Source: Mariniphaga sp041687215
GTDB lineage: Bacteria > Bacteroidota > Bacteroidia > Bacteroidales > Prolixibacteraceae
DNA length: 64,000 nt
Assembly: GCF_041687215.1 (NCBI RefSeq)
Contig: NZ_JAWLCI010000007.1
Coordinates: 1 to 64,000 of the forward strand
Reading direction: 5' to 3'
Made by a program: the position numbers and the translations under genes. Positions 54,940-64,000 of this stretch are shown here, in pieces. The notes under the pieces were generated by a model. The model saw nothing but the letters and a program-made list of their open reading frames with translations. It did no database searches and was not told where the DNA came from. Numbering within the stretch: the stretch's first letter is position 1; the number at the start of each line of letters is the position of its first letter.

Positions 54940-57900
54940 CTATCGTAAGGTTATTTTCTCTGTGCGATTCGTATTTTGAGAAGAAACTTTTATAAAATAA
55001 ACTCCGGCGGGATTTGCCGAAAGATCGATCTGGGTTGTTAGACCGTCAACCTGTTTAAACAGAACATTTTGCCCAAGTTGATTGAATACCTGCACTTTTG
55101 TTCCGTTTTCGGGTAAAGTTTCAAACTGAATATTCACCAGTCCGTTTGTTGGATTCGGATAAACTTTTAATGATGCAAATTCAATATCGTTAATTCCAAC
55201 TTTAACGGTAATATTCAAAGTTAATGAAGTTTCAACGGTTTCAACACCATCACTGGCTTTTAGTGTAAATGTATGTTCACCCAAAAGGCTTTCCACTCTT
55301 GGAATAGAATCGGATGCCAGAGTAGCTGTGCCGTCACCGTTATCGGTGAGTGTCATCCATTCAGGAAGATCATCGGCAAAAATGGTTAAATCATCCAAAG
55401 CATCCGGATCAGTTGCAGAAACAGTAGCAGAAAATCCGTAACCAATATCGGCGGTCACGTTTTCAACAGGATCAAACTCAGGAGCTTTGTTCACATGCAG
55501 AACTGTAACCAAAACGGTATCTGGTTCTGAATCCTGTTCGCCGTCATTAACAACCAATACTACCGGAACAGTAATGTCATCATGCACTTCGGGTGCAGTT
55601 ACTGTTATCGAATCCAGAGTGGCATCTTCAAGTACAATGTCTCCTGCACTCCAGGTAAAGGTAATTTCTTCCCCATCAGGATCAAATGAACCTTTTCCAT
55701 TCAGGGTGAATTCTTCCCCTTCTGTTACTACAATATCTTCACCAGCAACGGCAACCGGGGCAAGATTTATATTCAGAACGGTAATAGTAACGGTATCCGG
55801 TTCTGAACTCAGGATGCCATCGTTTACCACAAGAATTGCATGATAGGTCATATTCTCAGTTACTTCGGGAGCAGTTAACGGAGCCATTTCAAGAGTTGGG
55901 TTATCAATGGTTAAATCATCTGAACTCCAGATATAACTCAGTGCATCTCCTTCCAGGTCAGATGAAGCTGAACCATCGAGTGTGAACATTTCACCTTCGT
56001 TTACAGTAATATCAGCTCCTGCATCTGCAACAGGCGCAGTATTTTCCCTTATGTGTAGCTCAATGATTTCCATTACCCTTTCTATGCCATCATTAACCTG
56101 AAGCTTTAATTTTAAAACGGTGTATTCATCAAATTCGGGAACTGTAATTGTCGTCACCTGTGCAGATGAATCGCTAAACTGAACTAAATCAGCTTCGTTT
56201 TCATACAAAGTGGACCACCTGAAAACCAGTTCGTCACCGTCGGGGTCATATGTGTCGGATGCATCCAATGTAAGGATTTGGCCTTCTCTTACTTCAAGCA
56301 TGGTCTCTGTTACAATAACCGGAGGTAAATTCCCCACAACTGTAATATCCACTGTAGTTTCATCGGTCAGGCCCAAATCATCGGTAACAACCAATGTGAA
56401 GGTGTAATTTGCCTGTCCATCAATTTTGGGTGCTGTAAAAGTTGGATTGGCAGTCCCCGGATTGGTGAGCGTAATACCTGCAGGTGCAGTCCATGCATAG
56501 GTTACTAAATCTCCGTCGGGATCGCTTGAGCCGGTTCCGTCAAGGGTAACCAAATTGTCTGAATAAACCTTTTGCGTTTCACCTGCATCGGCAACCGGAG
56601 CTTTATTTTCAGTAACAGTTACAGTAACAGTTGCAATATCGGTTTCTGCTGAGCCATCTGTAACCACCAATGTGAAAGTATAGTCGGTATCAACTGTTAC
56701 AGCCGGTGTAGAAAATGATGGAGTGGCCGATGTGGCATCATCCAGTATTATGCCTGCCGGAGCAGTCCAGCTAAAAGTAATGTTATCCAACGCATCAGGG
56801 TCAGCAGATGCTGTTCCGTCAAGACTGGCAGTTTTTTGTTCTCTTATTGAGAAATCAGTTCCGGCATCAGCTACGGGTGGTTTATTAATGTGGTTAACAG
56901 TTACAATAACAACATCAGAAGCCGTGTTATTTTCTGCTTCCCCATCATCCACAGTTAAAGTGATTTCAAAATCAGTATCTTCTTCCACTTCGGGAGCAGT
57001 AAATGTTGGAGATTCAGCAGTAGGATCATCAATTACAAAACCTGTGGGTGCAGTCCACAAATAGGTTAAATCTGCACCTTCGGGATCACTTGAGCCAGAT
57101 CCGTCTAATTGCCCTGCTTCATTCTCATTAATTGCGAAATCAGCACCAGCATCAGCAACAGGTACAATATTAGTGTGTACAACAAATACAGAAACGGTAT
57201 CCGGTTCAGAATCCACTGTTCCGTCATTAATAATCAATTCAAACCTGAAGGTACTGTCTTTCATTAAAGCCGGTGGTTCTGGTGCGGTAAACGAAGGTTG
57301 GGCAGATGTATTGTCATCCAACACTGCTCCGTCAAGCGAGGTCCACGTGTATGTTAAAACATCAAGTTCATCGGGATCAGACGAGCCGGTTCCATCCAAA
57401 AGTACAACCGAACCCTCATCAACAGTCTGATCTTCGCCGGCATCAGCAACAGGGGGTTTGTTAATGTGAAGTACTGATATTATTACATCATCAGGTGTTG
57501 AAGTCCAAATGCCATCATCTACAGTTAAAGTGAATACCAAATCCGTGTTTTCATGCACTTCCGGAGCGGTAAATAATGGAGTTGCGGCTGTTGGATCATC
57601 CAGTGTTATGCCTGCCGGAGCAGTCCATAAATAAGTCAATGGTTTCAATTCGGTATCTGTAGAACCGGTTCCGTCAAGTTGTACCACATCTCCTTCATCT
57701 ACTGTTTGGTCTGGTCCTGCATCGGCAACCGGTGGGATATTTTCGTGAATTACGCGAACCGTTACGAAAGCCGTGTCAGAATCCAGTTTCCCATCGTTCA
57801 CTACCAGTTTAAATTCGTAATCCTTAAAATCTTCAATTATAACCGGCGAAGTAAAGGTAACTGCCGGATTGGTATTGTCGCCGTCAAATGTAATTCCATC

Positions 57901-59067
57901 GGGTGCTATCCAAAGAAAGGTAATAATATCTCCTGCGTCAGGATCAGATGAGGTAGAACCGTCAAGTGTAACTGTGACACCTTCATCAACCTGCTGATCA
58001 TCTCCGGCAACAGCAACAGGTTTGCGATTGAAGTCTTTTATAGTAACTACAACGGTATCTTTTGAACTAAGCGGTACAGTGTTGGTTACCGTAAGAATGG
58101 CGAGGTACTCGGTATCAGAAGTTACTGTAGGTGCTGTAAATGATGGAGTAGCCGATGTGGCATCATCCAGCGTAAAATCTGGCGGTTGAATTTCCCATGA
58201 ATAGGTAATGGCTAGTCCTTCCGGGTCATTGGAGGCACTGCCGTCAAGTTGTCCTGGTTCTTCTTCAGTCACCTCGAAGTCAGTTCCGGCGTCCGCTGTT
58301 GGTGGTAATGGCACATCAACTACCTTAACCACAACGGTATCCGGTTCAGAATCTCTTTCCCCATCGTTTACAGTTAAGGCAAACCGGTAAGTGGCATCTG
58401 CCAAAACAGACGGAGCAGTGAATGCCGGATTTTCTGATGTAAAATCTGTTAATCCGAAACCATCAATGTCTTTCCACAGAAAAGTAAGTGTGGCACTTTC
58501 CGGGTCTGACGAACCTGATCCATTAAGTTGTCCTGCTGTTTTTTCATCAATGGAAAAGTCGGTGCCTGCATCGGCAACCGGTTTGTAATTGTGGGTTCCC
58601 AGTAAAACAACAAAAACAGATTCTCCTTCCTGAAAAACTGGAGCAGGATCAATTACAGTTCCTTCTGAAACATTATAATAAATAGATGTAACAGCGGCAA
58701 TTTCTTCCTCTTCTGAAACATCCCAGAATTTGTATGAGATGGAATTCCCAATGGTAAATCCATCTTTTGAAATTGTACCTGCATCATCTTCTCCTGCCTG
58801 ACCTGCAATTGTCAATAGATCATCAAATTCTCCAAGCTCTTCGGTAAGAACTACAACTCCAACACAGATGTCTCCGTCGAAAACACCAATCTCATCTCCT
58901 GCAACAAGATTAACCCCGTTGACTTTTGCTTCCATTAAATTTATGTTCATAAATCCCGGGGGGGTGATTTCTCCGTAAACAGGAGTAAAATGTGTTTGTG
59001 CTATTGTGATTTTACTAAAAGTAAAAATCAATGCAACCAATAAAATGTAAGTGTAAATGTTTCTCAT
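54940..59067 (-). CDS. T9SS-exported PKD/K319L-type repeat protein
   Basis: 1375 residues: signal peptide (to about 23), one VFDGD-CVG module (about 27-160, GDEIGVFDGDICVG), then 11 repeats of about 90 residues with the core PVADAG.D..V.EG....LDG..S.DP (about 163-1190), one cadherin-like domain (KAPEFDPVENVTADIGYG), and a T9SS sorting domain (VYPNPTNGL...AGVYFIKVSS). The repeats are Ig-like folds of the K319L/REJ/PKD kind and form a long rod, as in adhesins. No catalytic motif is seen. The repeats differ from each other, so they are not a recent expansion. Confidence 0.85.
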   Translation of the reverse strand: MRNIYTYILLVALIFTFSKITIAQTHFTPVYGEITPPGFMNINLMEAKVNGVNLVAGDEIGVFDGDICVGVVVLTEELGEFDDLLTIAGQAGEDDAGTISKDGFTIGNSISYKFWDVSEEEEIAAVTSIYYNVSEGTVIDPAPVFQEGESVFVVLLGTHNYKPVADAGTDFSIDEKTAGQLNGSGSSDPESATLTFLWKDIDGFGLTDFTSENPAFTAPSVLADATYRFALTVNDGERDSEPDTVVVKVVDVPLPPTADAGTDFEVTEEEPGQLDGSASNDPEGLAITYSWEIQPPDFTLDDATSATPSFTAPTVTSDTEYLAILTVTNTVPLSSKDTVVVTIKDFNRKPVAVAGDDQQVDEGVTVTLDGSTSSDPDAGDIITFLWIAPDGITFDGDNTNPAVTFTSPVIIEDFKDYEFKLVVNDGKLDSDTAFVTVRVIHENIPPVADAGPDQTVDEGDVVQLDGTGSTDTELKPLTYLWTAPAGITLDDPTAATPLFTAPEVHENTDLVFTLTVDDGIWTSTPDDVIISVLHINKPPVADAGEDQTVDEGSVVLLDGTGSSDPDELDVLTYTWTSLDGAVLDDNTSAQPSFTAPEPPALMKDSTFRFELIINDGTVDSEPDTVSVFVVHTNIVPVADAGADFAINENEAGQLDGSGSSDPEGADLTYLWTAPTGFVIDDPTAESPTFTAPEVEEDTDFEITLTVDDGEAENNTASDVVIVTVNHINKPPVADAGTDFSIREQKTASLDGTASADPDALDNITFSWTAPAGIILDDATSATPSFSTPAVTVDTDYTFTLVVTDGSAETDIATVTVTVTENKAPVADAGETQKVYSDNLVTLDGTGSSDPDGDLVTYAWTAPAGITLTNPGTANPTFTAPKIDGQANYTFTLVVTDDLGLTDETTVDITVVGNLPPVIVTETMLEVREGQILTLDASDTYDPDGDELVFRWSTLYENEADLVQFSDSSAQVTTITVPEFDEYTVLKLKLQVNDGIERVMEIIELHIRENTAPVADAGADITVNEGEMFTLDGSASSDLEGDALSYIWSSDDLTIDNPTLEMAPLTAPEVTENMTYHAILVVNDGILSSEPDTVTITVLNINLAPVAVAGEDIVVTEGEEFTLNGKGSFDPDGEEITFTWSAGDIVLEDATLDSITVTAPEVHDDITVPVVLVVNDGEQDSEPDTVLVTVLHVNKAPEFDPVENVTADIGYGFSATVSATDPDALDDLTIFADDLPEWMTLTDNGDGTATLASDSIPRVESLLGEHTFTLKASDGVETVETSLTLNITVKVGINDIEFASLKVYPNPTNGLVNIQFETLPENGTKVQVFNQLGQNVLFKQVDGLTTQIDLSANPAGVYFIKVSSQNTNRTEKITLR

Positions 59068-59199
59068 AATATGATTAAATTTTGGTTTAACTGTTCTAAA
59101 AGTACAATTGCAAATTTCAATTAATCCACAAATTGATATACTTTTTTTAAATGAATCAATAATTCCAATGAACTGTCTGATTTTTTAAACAAAAATGTT

Positions 59200-59940
59200 C
59201 TAATAAAGTATTTTTTGCATATATTTTTTTGATGAAGGAATTTTAGCAATTGACCCATTATATTCAATAAAAAGCTGCTGGTCTTTTTTGGAATATTTTT
59301 TAATATACTTCATATTTACAATATGTTTCCTGCTTACCCTGATGAACTGATGTGCCGGAAGCCTTTCTGAAAGTTTCCCAAGGTTTTGACTGATAGTTTC
59401 TTGTTTGCCCTTGTATAAGTGTAAGACAGAATAACTCCCATCGGCCTCCATGTAAATGAGTTCATCGGGCATGAAAAAGTTAACTTCCTGATTTGACTGG
59501 ATTTGAATAATTTCAATTGATTTTTGTGGGTTATTTTCCGATATTGAACTTTTGTGAAGATTAAGATGGTTTTCAACTTTCCTGATTGATGTTCTAATAT
59601 CTTTCATAGTGACGGGTTTCCGCAAAAAATCGACAGGTGAAAACCGGAGAACTTCAGCGGAAAACTGATTGTGATCGGATACAATTATAACATGAGTATG
59701 AATTTGATGTAACTCTAAAAGCTTAAGAATGTCAATGCCATTCAGGTTTTCATTAAGAGTTAAACCCAGAAAAACAATGTCAGGTGTAAGAATTCTAATG
59801 GCTTCCATACCCGATTTCATATCGAAAAATATATTAACGTTTTTAAAGTTTAATTCGAATAGCAATTCCCGCAACCTGAATGCCGGGGTTTGTTCAGCTT
59901 CAATAATTAAAATATTTGTATTATCTGAAAGCTTTTCCAT
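59200..59940 (-). CDS. LytTR response regulator with degenerate receiver domain
   Basis: 246 residues from the ATG at 59940. The frame is open to 60039 but that part is not receiver-like. The N-terminal receiver-like domain (about 8-125) reads ILIIEAEQ where ILIVDDE is typical, and FLGLTLNENLNG where FLDI.LPG.NG is typical. The phospho-acceptor Asp is thus Gly, and one of the acidic pair is Ala; the conserved Ser (VS) and Lys (RKP) remain. The C-terminal LytTR DNA-binding domain (about 150-246) has MEADGSYSVLH and FIRVSRKHIVN. It lies between two secreted-protein genes, so it may control them without phosphorylation. Confidence 0.85.
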   Translation of the reverse strand: MEKLSDNTNILIIEAEQTPAFRLRELLFELNFKNVNIFFDMKSGMEAIRILTPDIVFLGLTLNENLNGIDILKLLELHQIHTHVIIVSDHNQFSAEVLRFSPVDFLRKPVTMKDIRTSIRKVENHLNLHKSSISENNPQKSIEIIQIQSNQEVNFFMPDELIYMEADGSYSVLHLYKGKQETISQNLGKLSERLPAHQFIRVSRKHIVNMKYIKKYSKKDQQLFIEYNGSIAKIPSSKKYMQKILY

Positions 59941-60138
59941 AATACGATAGATAATAAACGTCCAATGAATAAAGTAATAAATTAAATAAACTGCCGTTAA
60001 TTCACAACAAATATATTTAAAATTACAGATTCCAGTCATTATTATAGAAAAAGTTTAAAATTTTAAAAAGGATAATGTTTTTGGTTTGAGTTGGGTTCAT
60101 TTCAAGTCTTGGAAATTAAAACCTATATAAATAAAAAA

Positions 60139-60162
60139 GGGGTAGCCACACCTGGCCACCCC
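60139..60162 (-). terminator. Terminator after the HYR-repeat gene
   Basis: GGGGT-A-GCCA / TGGC-C-ACCCC with a CACC loop and one mismatch, about 28 bp past the HYR-gene stop. On the minus strand it is followed by TTTTTTATTT (60138-60129), so it is a good intrinsic terminator. Confidence 0.65.
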
Positions 60163-60189
60163 GTTCCCCGGTGTTTTGTTATTTGATTT

Positions 60190-63100
60190 TTATTTCCTGT
60201 CGAGCACCAGTTTTTTAACTGCTTCTTTTCCCTCAATGTTCAGTTTTACAAAGTACATTCCTGAAACCTGATATTCCATATTGAATGAAATGTTTTGGTT
60301 ATTCGTGAATTTACGATGGATAATCTGCTGTCCGGTTATTGTATAAACGGTTACTTCAGCAGCTCCCACGCCGACATTTTTAACTTCAAGATTTACCCAG
60401 TCTCTGGCTGGATTCGGGTACATGTTCACGTTAAAATCGGTAAAAGCAATTTGTCCGGAGTTTACCGGGTAACCATCCACACACAACTGGAAGGTATCGG
60501 CTGCCGCGGCTCCATCCGGGTCGGTAGCCATAACAACGATGTGAACACAGCCGGTATCTTCAATCATCGGACTGAAAACCAGGGAATCGTTCATCATTTC
60601 GGCCCATGCAGGCAGCGGATCACCGTTTTTGAGCATTGCGCTGACTGTGAGAGCATCTCCATCAATATCATCAAATAATTCACCCAAAACCTTACTAACC
60701 GGAACTTTCAAACCATAGGAAGCATTGACTACCTGGTCGGATATTGGATTCACAACAAATGGAGCATCGTTTACCGAATTTACTGTTAATGTAAATGATT
60801 CGGTAACAATTCCTCCTTCACTGTCCTCAACTTTGATGGTAATTATCGCATCGCCCGACATTTCGGGTGCAAGTTCAATTTCCAGCGAACCTGTGTTTCC
60901 TGATGTATAATTCACTGCGATGCTGGTAACCAATTCAGGATTGTCGTTTTCTGCAGTTAGAGTAACCGTTTGTTCTTCTGCATCATTTCCATACGAAATG
61001 CCTGTTAATTGAACCATCACAGGTGGGTCATCTTCATTCGCTGTTATGTTTTCAATAGGATCAATAGTGGGCAAATCATTAGTTGTAATAATTGTAACAG
61101 AAAATGAAAGGGTAGTAGTATTTCCGCCACCGTCTTCAACTGTCCAGGTTTCGGTAGTGGTTCCGGCAGGGAATATTCCGTCAGGTCCGAGGCCTTCAAT
61201 AAGTTCAGGAACAAGCGTGCAATTATCCAATACCTCAATTGCAGGGTATTCAATTGCAGATTCTGCCAGACCGGGTTCAAGAACAACTTCAATATCATCA
61301 ACCGCAACAAACGTTGGAGGAAGCGTATCGTGAACAGTCACCGTTGTCCATGCCCTGGAAATGTTGCCCTGAGCATCTTCAACGGAAAGCCGGGTGTGAA
61401 TTACTTCATCAAACACTTGATCACAAGAAAAAATGTGTGGATATGCATTTATTTTTAGTTCTTCAAATGCTGTCGATTCATCGGTTGTTCCTTCTGTCAT
61501 TTTTTCCAAGTCCTCGCGAGTCAGCCAATATTTTCCTGTTTCATCAAGATAAACATCAATTGGATTGGCAACAACAACAGGTTCCTGGTTTCCACCTGTA
61601 ATTGTGATGTTGGCAATGCAAGAAGAAGAGTTTCCGGCCAAATCGGTAACAGTAAGAATAACTTCCTGGGTTCCCAAGTCGTTCCAGGTAAAATCAGTCT
61701 GGCTCAGTTCCATGCTTTCAATGCCGCAATTGTCGGTGCTGCCCTGGTCAATATCTTCGGGTGTGATGGTAACTGTGCCAGTTTCATCCAAAACAAACTC
61801 AAAATCTCCTGTTGATGTAGTGCCCCATTTTAAGGCATTGACAAAAAGTTTCTGCACATTAACATTTGAAAGAGAATTACTGCTGGCATAATTTCCGGCA
61901 TGCCCAAATCCAACCACTTTGCCTTTTTCCAACTCCCTTACGGCAACAGCGGCATTGCCATCGTGGTCAAGCATCAGGGTTTCGGCCGGATAAGTATCAT
62001 ACTGCCGTACTTGCCCTACATTGTGTCCAGCAAAATCAATGATAAAAGAGGAAGGTATTCCATCCAAAACCGGGTGTGTATCATAACCGGGAACTGTGTT
62101 GTAGGTTATGGCCGTTTCATAGCCGCTGTTTCTTTGAAGAATTACAATGGGTGCCAATGCAGGATGAGTTGGGTATTCATCCAATTCGTAGGCATCCCAT
62201 TCAGAATGAACAAACAGTTTCCCCTGAACCTGGACAAAATCGAGTAGTGCATTTTGTGCAGACAATGGTAATCCAAAGGAGAAAGTTGATCCGTTTAAAT
62301 GAACAACGGCATCAAACCCATCCAGTGAGGGATTGGTTCCATCCCATTGGTATTCGGGTACAGTTGGCAAAGTTACGGTGAAACCTGAAGCTTCAATGGC
62401 AGTTTTAAGACTTTGGGTGTTTGCATTGTCAATATCCCACAGCAGCAATACGCTTTTCCCGGTTCCATTGCTTCCGCACACTGCAAACGGCGCTTCGGTG
62501 TCTTCAACGGTAACATTAAACGTGCAACTTGTTTCGTTGCCTGCTGCGTCGGTGGCAGTTAAGGTTACAGGAGTTGTACCAATCGGGAAAAAAGAACCTG
62601 ATGAAATAGTTGCTTCGACTTGCGTTCCGGGACAATTGTCAGAAGCTACCACCCCGGTGTTTTCTGTTCCATCATCAATGCTGCCGTTTAAAACTCTCAA
62701 GTGATCAAAAATGATGGAATTTTCACCTATACAAGTATAATTGGCAAGCTTAATGCTAATTTTGCTAAAATCTATGTTCTCACCAACTTCTGCAAGATCC
62801 AGAATCATATCGCCTGTTGCCGAAGGAAGTTCTGTGTAACTGTCAGGATTTGTCAAAATATATGTAGTTAAAAACCAACTGCCTACCATATCTTTTCCGT
62901 AATAAACATGTTGTCCAAGACTTTGATTATTCTCATCAAACAATTCTACAGTTAAATAAGGGAAATTATATGTTGTTAAATTTGAAGCAAATTCCATATA
63001 AGCCTGAAGGTCAGTTGTTTTGGTATTGCCATTGATGTCATAAATTTTTGTGAGCGATTCAGTTGAACACCATGAATAAGTGTTGCCAACAACGCTTGTC

Positions 63101-63903
63101 TTTATTGCGGTAGAGCCGTCGTAAGGAGAAGTAATTTCTTCGTAGTTGAATATCGGATTGTTATAGTGATCATAAACCTCCCATTCAGAAAGACTGGCAG
63201 GAAGAACTTCATCAAGAAGAACTTCATCGGCCAGTGTGCTAAAAGTAACTACAGCTCCGCATTCGCCGGGATCGTTTGAAACCACAATGTTTTCGGGGCA
63301 GTCTAATAACGGCGGTTCGGTGTCGTTTACGATTACTGAGAAACTGCAAGTAGTTTCAACACCCAAAGAGTCGGTTAAAAGAAAAGTATTCATTGTGGTG
63401 CCAATTGGGAATTCTGATCCGCTGGGTAATCCCCCGGTTTGGACTGCACTTCCTTTTTCAGAAGCGATAACTGTATAATTTACTACAGCACCACAAACTC
63501 CCGGGTCATTGTCAACCTCAATATCATCAGGGCAAAAATGACCCGGTACCGAATAGGTAATGTTGCCGGGAGTAACTCCTCCTTGTCCGGATTGTGCCAC
63601 CACAACTCCTTCTTCATTTTTAATTACATATTCACATTCATGAGCAAAGTAGGTCCCCGGAACGAAGTTTGTGGTAATTGTATTTCCGGGATTTACTGAA
63701 AACGTAAAAACAGCAGGTCCTGCATCACTAGAAAGGGTTATGTTATCCAGAACTAAATTTCCGTCTATTAATACGTCAATAGTTCCTCCGTTCCACCCAT
63801 CACCAAAAATATCTCTTAATTCTATAGTATAAGTTAAAGTTTGGCTAAAAAGGGTGGTTGCTGAAAAAAGCATTGATAAAAAGAACAGGTAAAATTTTTT
63901 CAT
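60190..63903 (-). CDS. T9SS-exported HYR-repeat protein with an embedded GATase-like domain
   Basis: 1237 residues: signal peptide (about 1-20), a lectin-like N-terminal sandwich (DIFGDGWNGGTIDVLIDG), several HYR (hyalin) repeats with the hallmark CPENIVVSNDPGECGAVV, and between them an alpha/beta insert (about 475-690, SVLLLWDIDNANTQSLKTAI and GKVVGFGHAGNYASSN) like class-I glutamine amidotransferase/ThuA folds, further HYR and cadherin-like domains, and a T9SS sorting domain (MYPNPARDW...SGMYFVKLNI). It should be a large surface or secreted protein. The insert shows no Cys nucleophile I can recognise, so it is probably non-catalytic. Confidence 0.8.
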   Translation of the reverse strand: MKKFYLFFLSMLFSATTLFSQTLTYTIELRDIFGDGWNGGTIDVLIDGNLVLDNITLSSDAGPAVFTFSVNPGNTITTNFVPGTYFAHECEYVIKNEEGVVVAQSGQGGVTPGNITYSVPGHFCPDDIEVDNDPGVCGAVVNYTVIASEKGSAVQTGGLPSGSEFPIGTTMNTFLLTDSLGVETTCSFSVIVNDTEPPLLDCPENIVVSNDPGECGAVVTFSTLADEVLLDEVLPASLSEWEVYDHYNNPIFNYEEITSPYDGSTAIKTSVVGNTYSWCSTESLTKIYDINGNTKTTDLQAYMEFASNLTTYNFPYLTVELFDENNQSLGQHVYYGKDMVGSWFLTTYILTNPDSYTELPSATGDMILDLAEVGENIDFSKISIKLANYTCIGENSIIFDHLRVLNGSIDDGTENTGVVASDNCPGTQVEATISSGSFFPIGTTPVTLTATDAAGNETSCTFNVTVEDTEAPFAVCGSNGTGKSVLLLWDIDNANTQSLKTAIEASGFTVTLPTVPEYQWDGTNPSLDGFDAVVHLNGSTFSFGLPLSAQNALLDFVQVQGKLFVHSEWDAYELDEYPTHPALAPIVILQRNSGYETAITYNTVPGYDTHPVLDGIPSSFIIDFAGHNVGQVRQYDTYPAETLMLDHDGNAAVAVRELEKGKVVGFGHAGNYASSNSLSNVNVQKLFVNALKWGTTSTGDFEFVLDETGTVTITPEDIDQGSTDNCGIESMELSQTDFTWNDLGTQEVILTVTDLAGNSSSCIANITITGGNQEPVVVANPIDVYLDETGKYWLTREDLEKMTEGTTDESTAFEELKINAYPHIFSCDQVFDEVIHTRLSVEDAQGNISRAWTTVTVHDTLPPTFVAVDDIEVVLEPGLAESAIEYPAIEVLDNCTLVPELIEGLGPDGIFPAGTTTETWTVEDGGGNTTTLSFSVTIITTNDLPTIDPIENITANEDDPPVMVQLTGISYGNDAEEQTVTLTAENDNPELVTSIAVNYTSGNTGSLEIELAPEMSGDAIITIKVEDSEGGIVTESFTLTVNSVNDAPFVVNPISDQVVNASYGLKVPVSKVLGELFDDIDGDALTVSAMLKNGDPLPAWAEMMNDSLVFSPMIEDTGCVHIVVMATDPDGAAAADTFQLCVDGYPVNSGQIAFTDFNVNMYPNPARDWVNLEVKNVGVGAAEVTVYTITGQQIIHRKFTNNQNISFNMEYQVSGMYFVKLNIEGKEAVKKLVLDRK

Positions 63904-64000
63904 AACAATTTAGTTTTAAGTAAAATTGATAATTTGGTAATATTTTTTTTGATTGAAATTGATTATAATAAATACACGACACACTGTTGGTATCGTTACA
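63904..64000. other. Upstream region at the window edge
   Basis: 97 bp, AT-rich, upstream of the HYR-repeat gene. It probably holds its promoter, but no clear TAnnTTTG box is visible. The window ends here. Confidence 0.5.

Noticed and set aside
55400..58600. Plus-strand open frames (for example near 55487-55843 and 56723-57064)
   Set aside because: Their low-complexity Ser/Thr/Val-rich products mirror the PKD repeats on the other strand and have no start context or family similarity.
62400..62480. P-loop-like GSNGTGKS in the HYR-repeat protein
   Set aside because: It fits the Walker A pattern, but the protein is exported and there is no Walker B or ATPase context; it is a chance match at the edge of the GATase-like insert.
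1..64000. tRNA, rRNA, integrase, insertion sequence or CRISPR array
   Set aside because: No cloverleaf, rRNA or transposase-like sequence was recognised on either strand; the only repeats are short hairpins and protein-coding modules.

Overview
The window looks like a scaffold from a marine or sediment Bacteroidota genome, probably Marinilabiliales/Prolixibacteraceae-like. I base that on family content, not on a search. The signs are several large proteins with type IX secretion (T9SS) C-terminal sorting domains, an alternative complex III (act) operon, a TonB-dependent receptor with an N-terminal carboxypeptidase-regulatory domain, exported twin-arginine Gfo/Idh/MocA dehydrogenases, and Bacteroidota promoter motifs of the TTTG/TAnnTTTG type. 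It is probably a metagenome-derived scaffold: two 100-N gaps (42731-42830 and 46393-46492) are each flanked by an identical 99-bp sequence, so both look like unmerged contig overlaps and not missing DNA.

Layout. 0-8.3 kb: an exported alpha/beta hydrolase, cysK with an attenuator-like leader, a NatAB-type ABC exporter, a TonB-dependent receptor, and a four-helix membrane protein resembling the TRADD-N-associated 2TM family. 8.3-16.1 kb: the complete alternative complex III operon actABCDFE on the minus strand; it moves electrons from menaquinol to cytochrome c or an oxidase, but no oxidase genes lie next to it. 16.2-20.7 kb: housekeeping and envelope genes (AI-2E-type permease, flippase, AlkD-like protein, DUF502, HAD phosphatase).

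21-34.6 kb: a minus-strand carbohydrate locus headed by a LacI-type regulator. It holds two exported Gfo/Idh/MocA dehydrogenases, an exported NagA-like deacetylase, an Nramp-like transporter, a small outer-membrane barrel, nagB, a two-domain esterase gene interrupted by one in-frame TGA, a cytoplasmic Gfo/Idh/MocA protein, a glucuronoyl-esterase-like CE15 protein and a further esterase. Together they suggest use of a decorated (esterified, acetylated or aminated) glycan, but no SusCD pair is present. 34.9-45.2 kb: Ca2+/Na+ antiporter, SDR, two M20 peptidases, a DUF1080 glycosidase-like protein, a thioredoxin-like protein, ligA (split by the first gap), a small conserved protein and dapA.

45.3-64 kb: an island of five large exported proteins, all on the minus strand: a leucine-rich-repeat protein (split by the second gap), a right-handed beta-helix protein, an M6 metalloprotease, an 11-repeat PKD-type protein and an HYR-repeat protein. 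A LytTR regulator with a degenerate receiver domain sits among them. Three of the five share a tandem pair of an unnamed ~80-residue module with a GFLGGW core. Three share a second unnamed module with a GDE(I/L)-VFDGD-CVG core.

I saw no tRNA, rRNA, CRISPR array, integrase or insertion sequence. The observations most worth following up are the cysK leader, the paired GFLGGW modules, the pseudo-receiver regulator, the stand-alone TRADD-N-type membrane protein and the in-frame TGA in the esterase gene.
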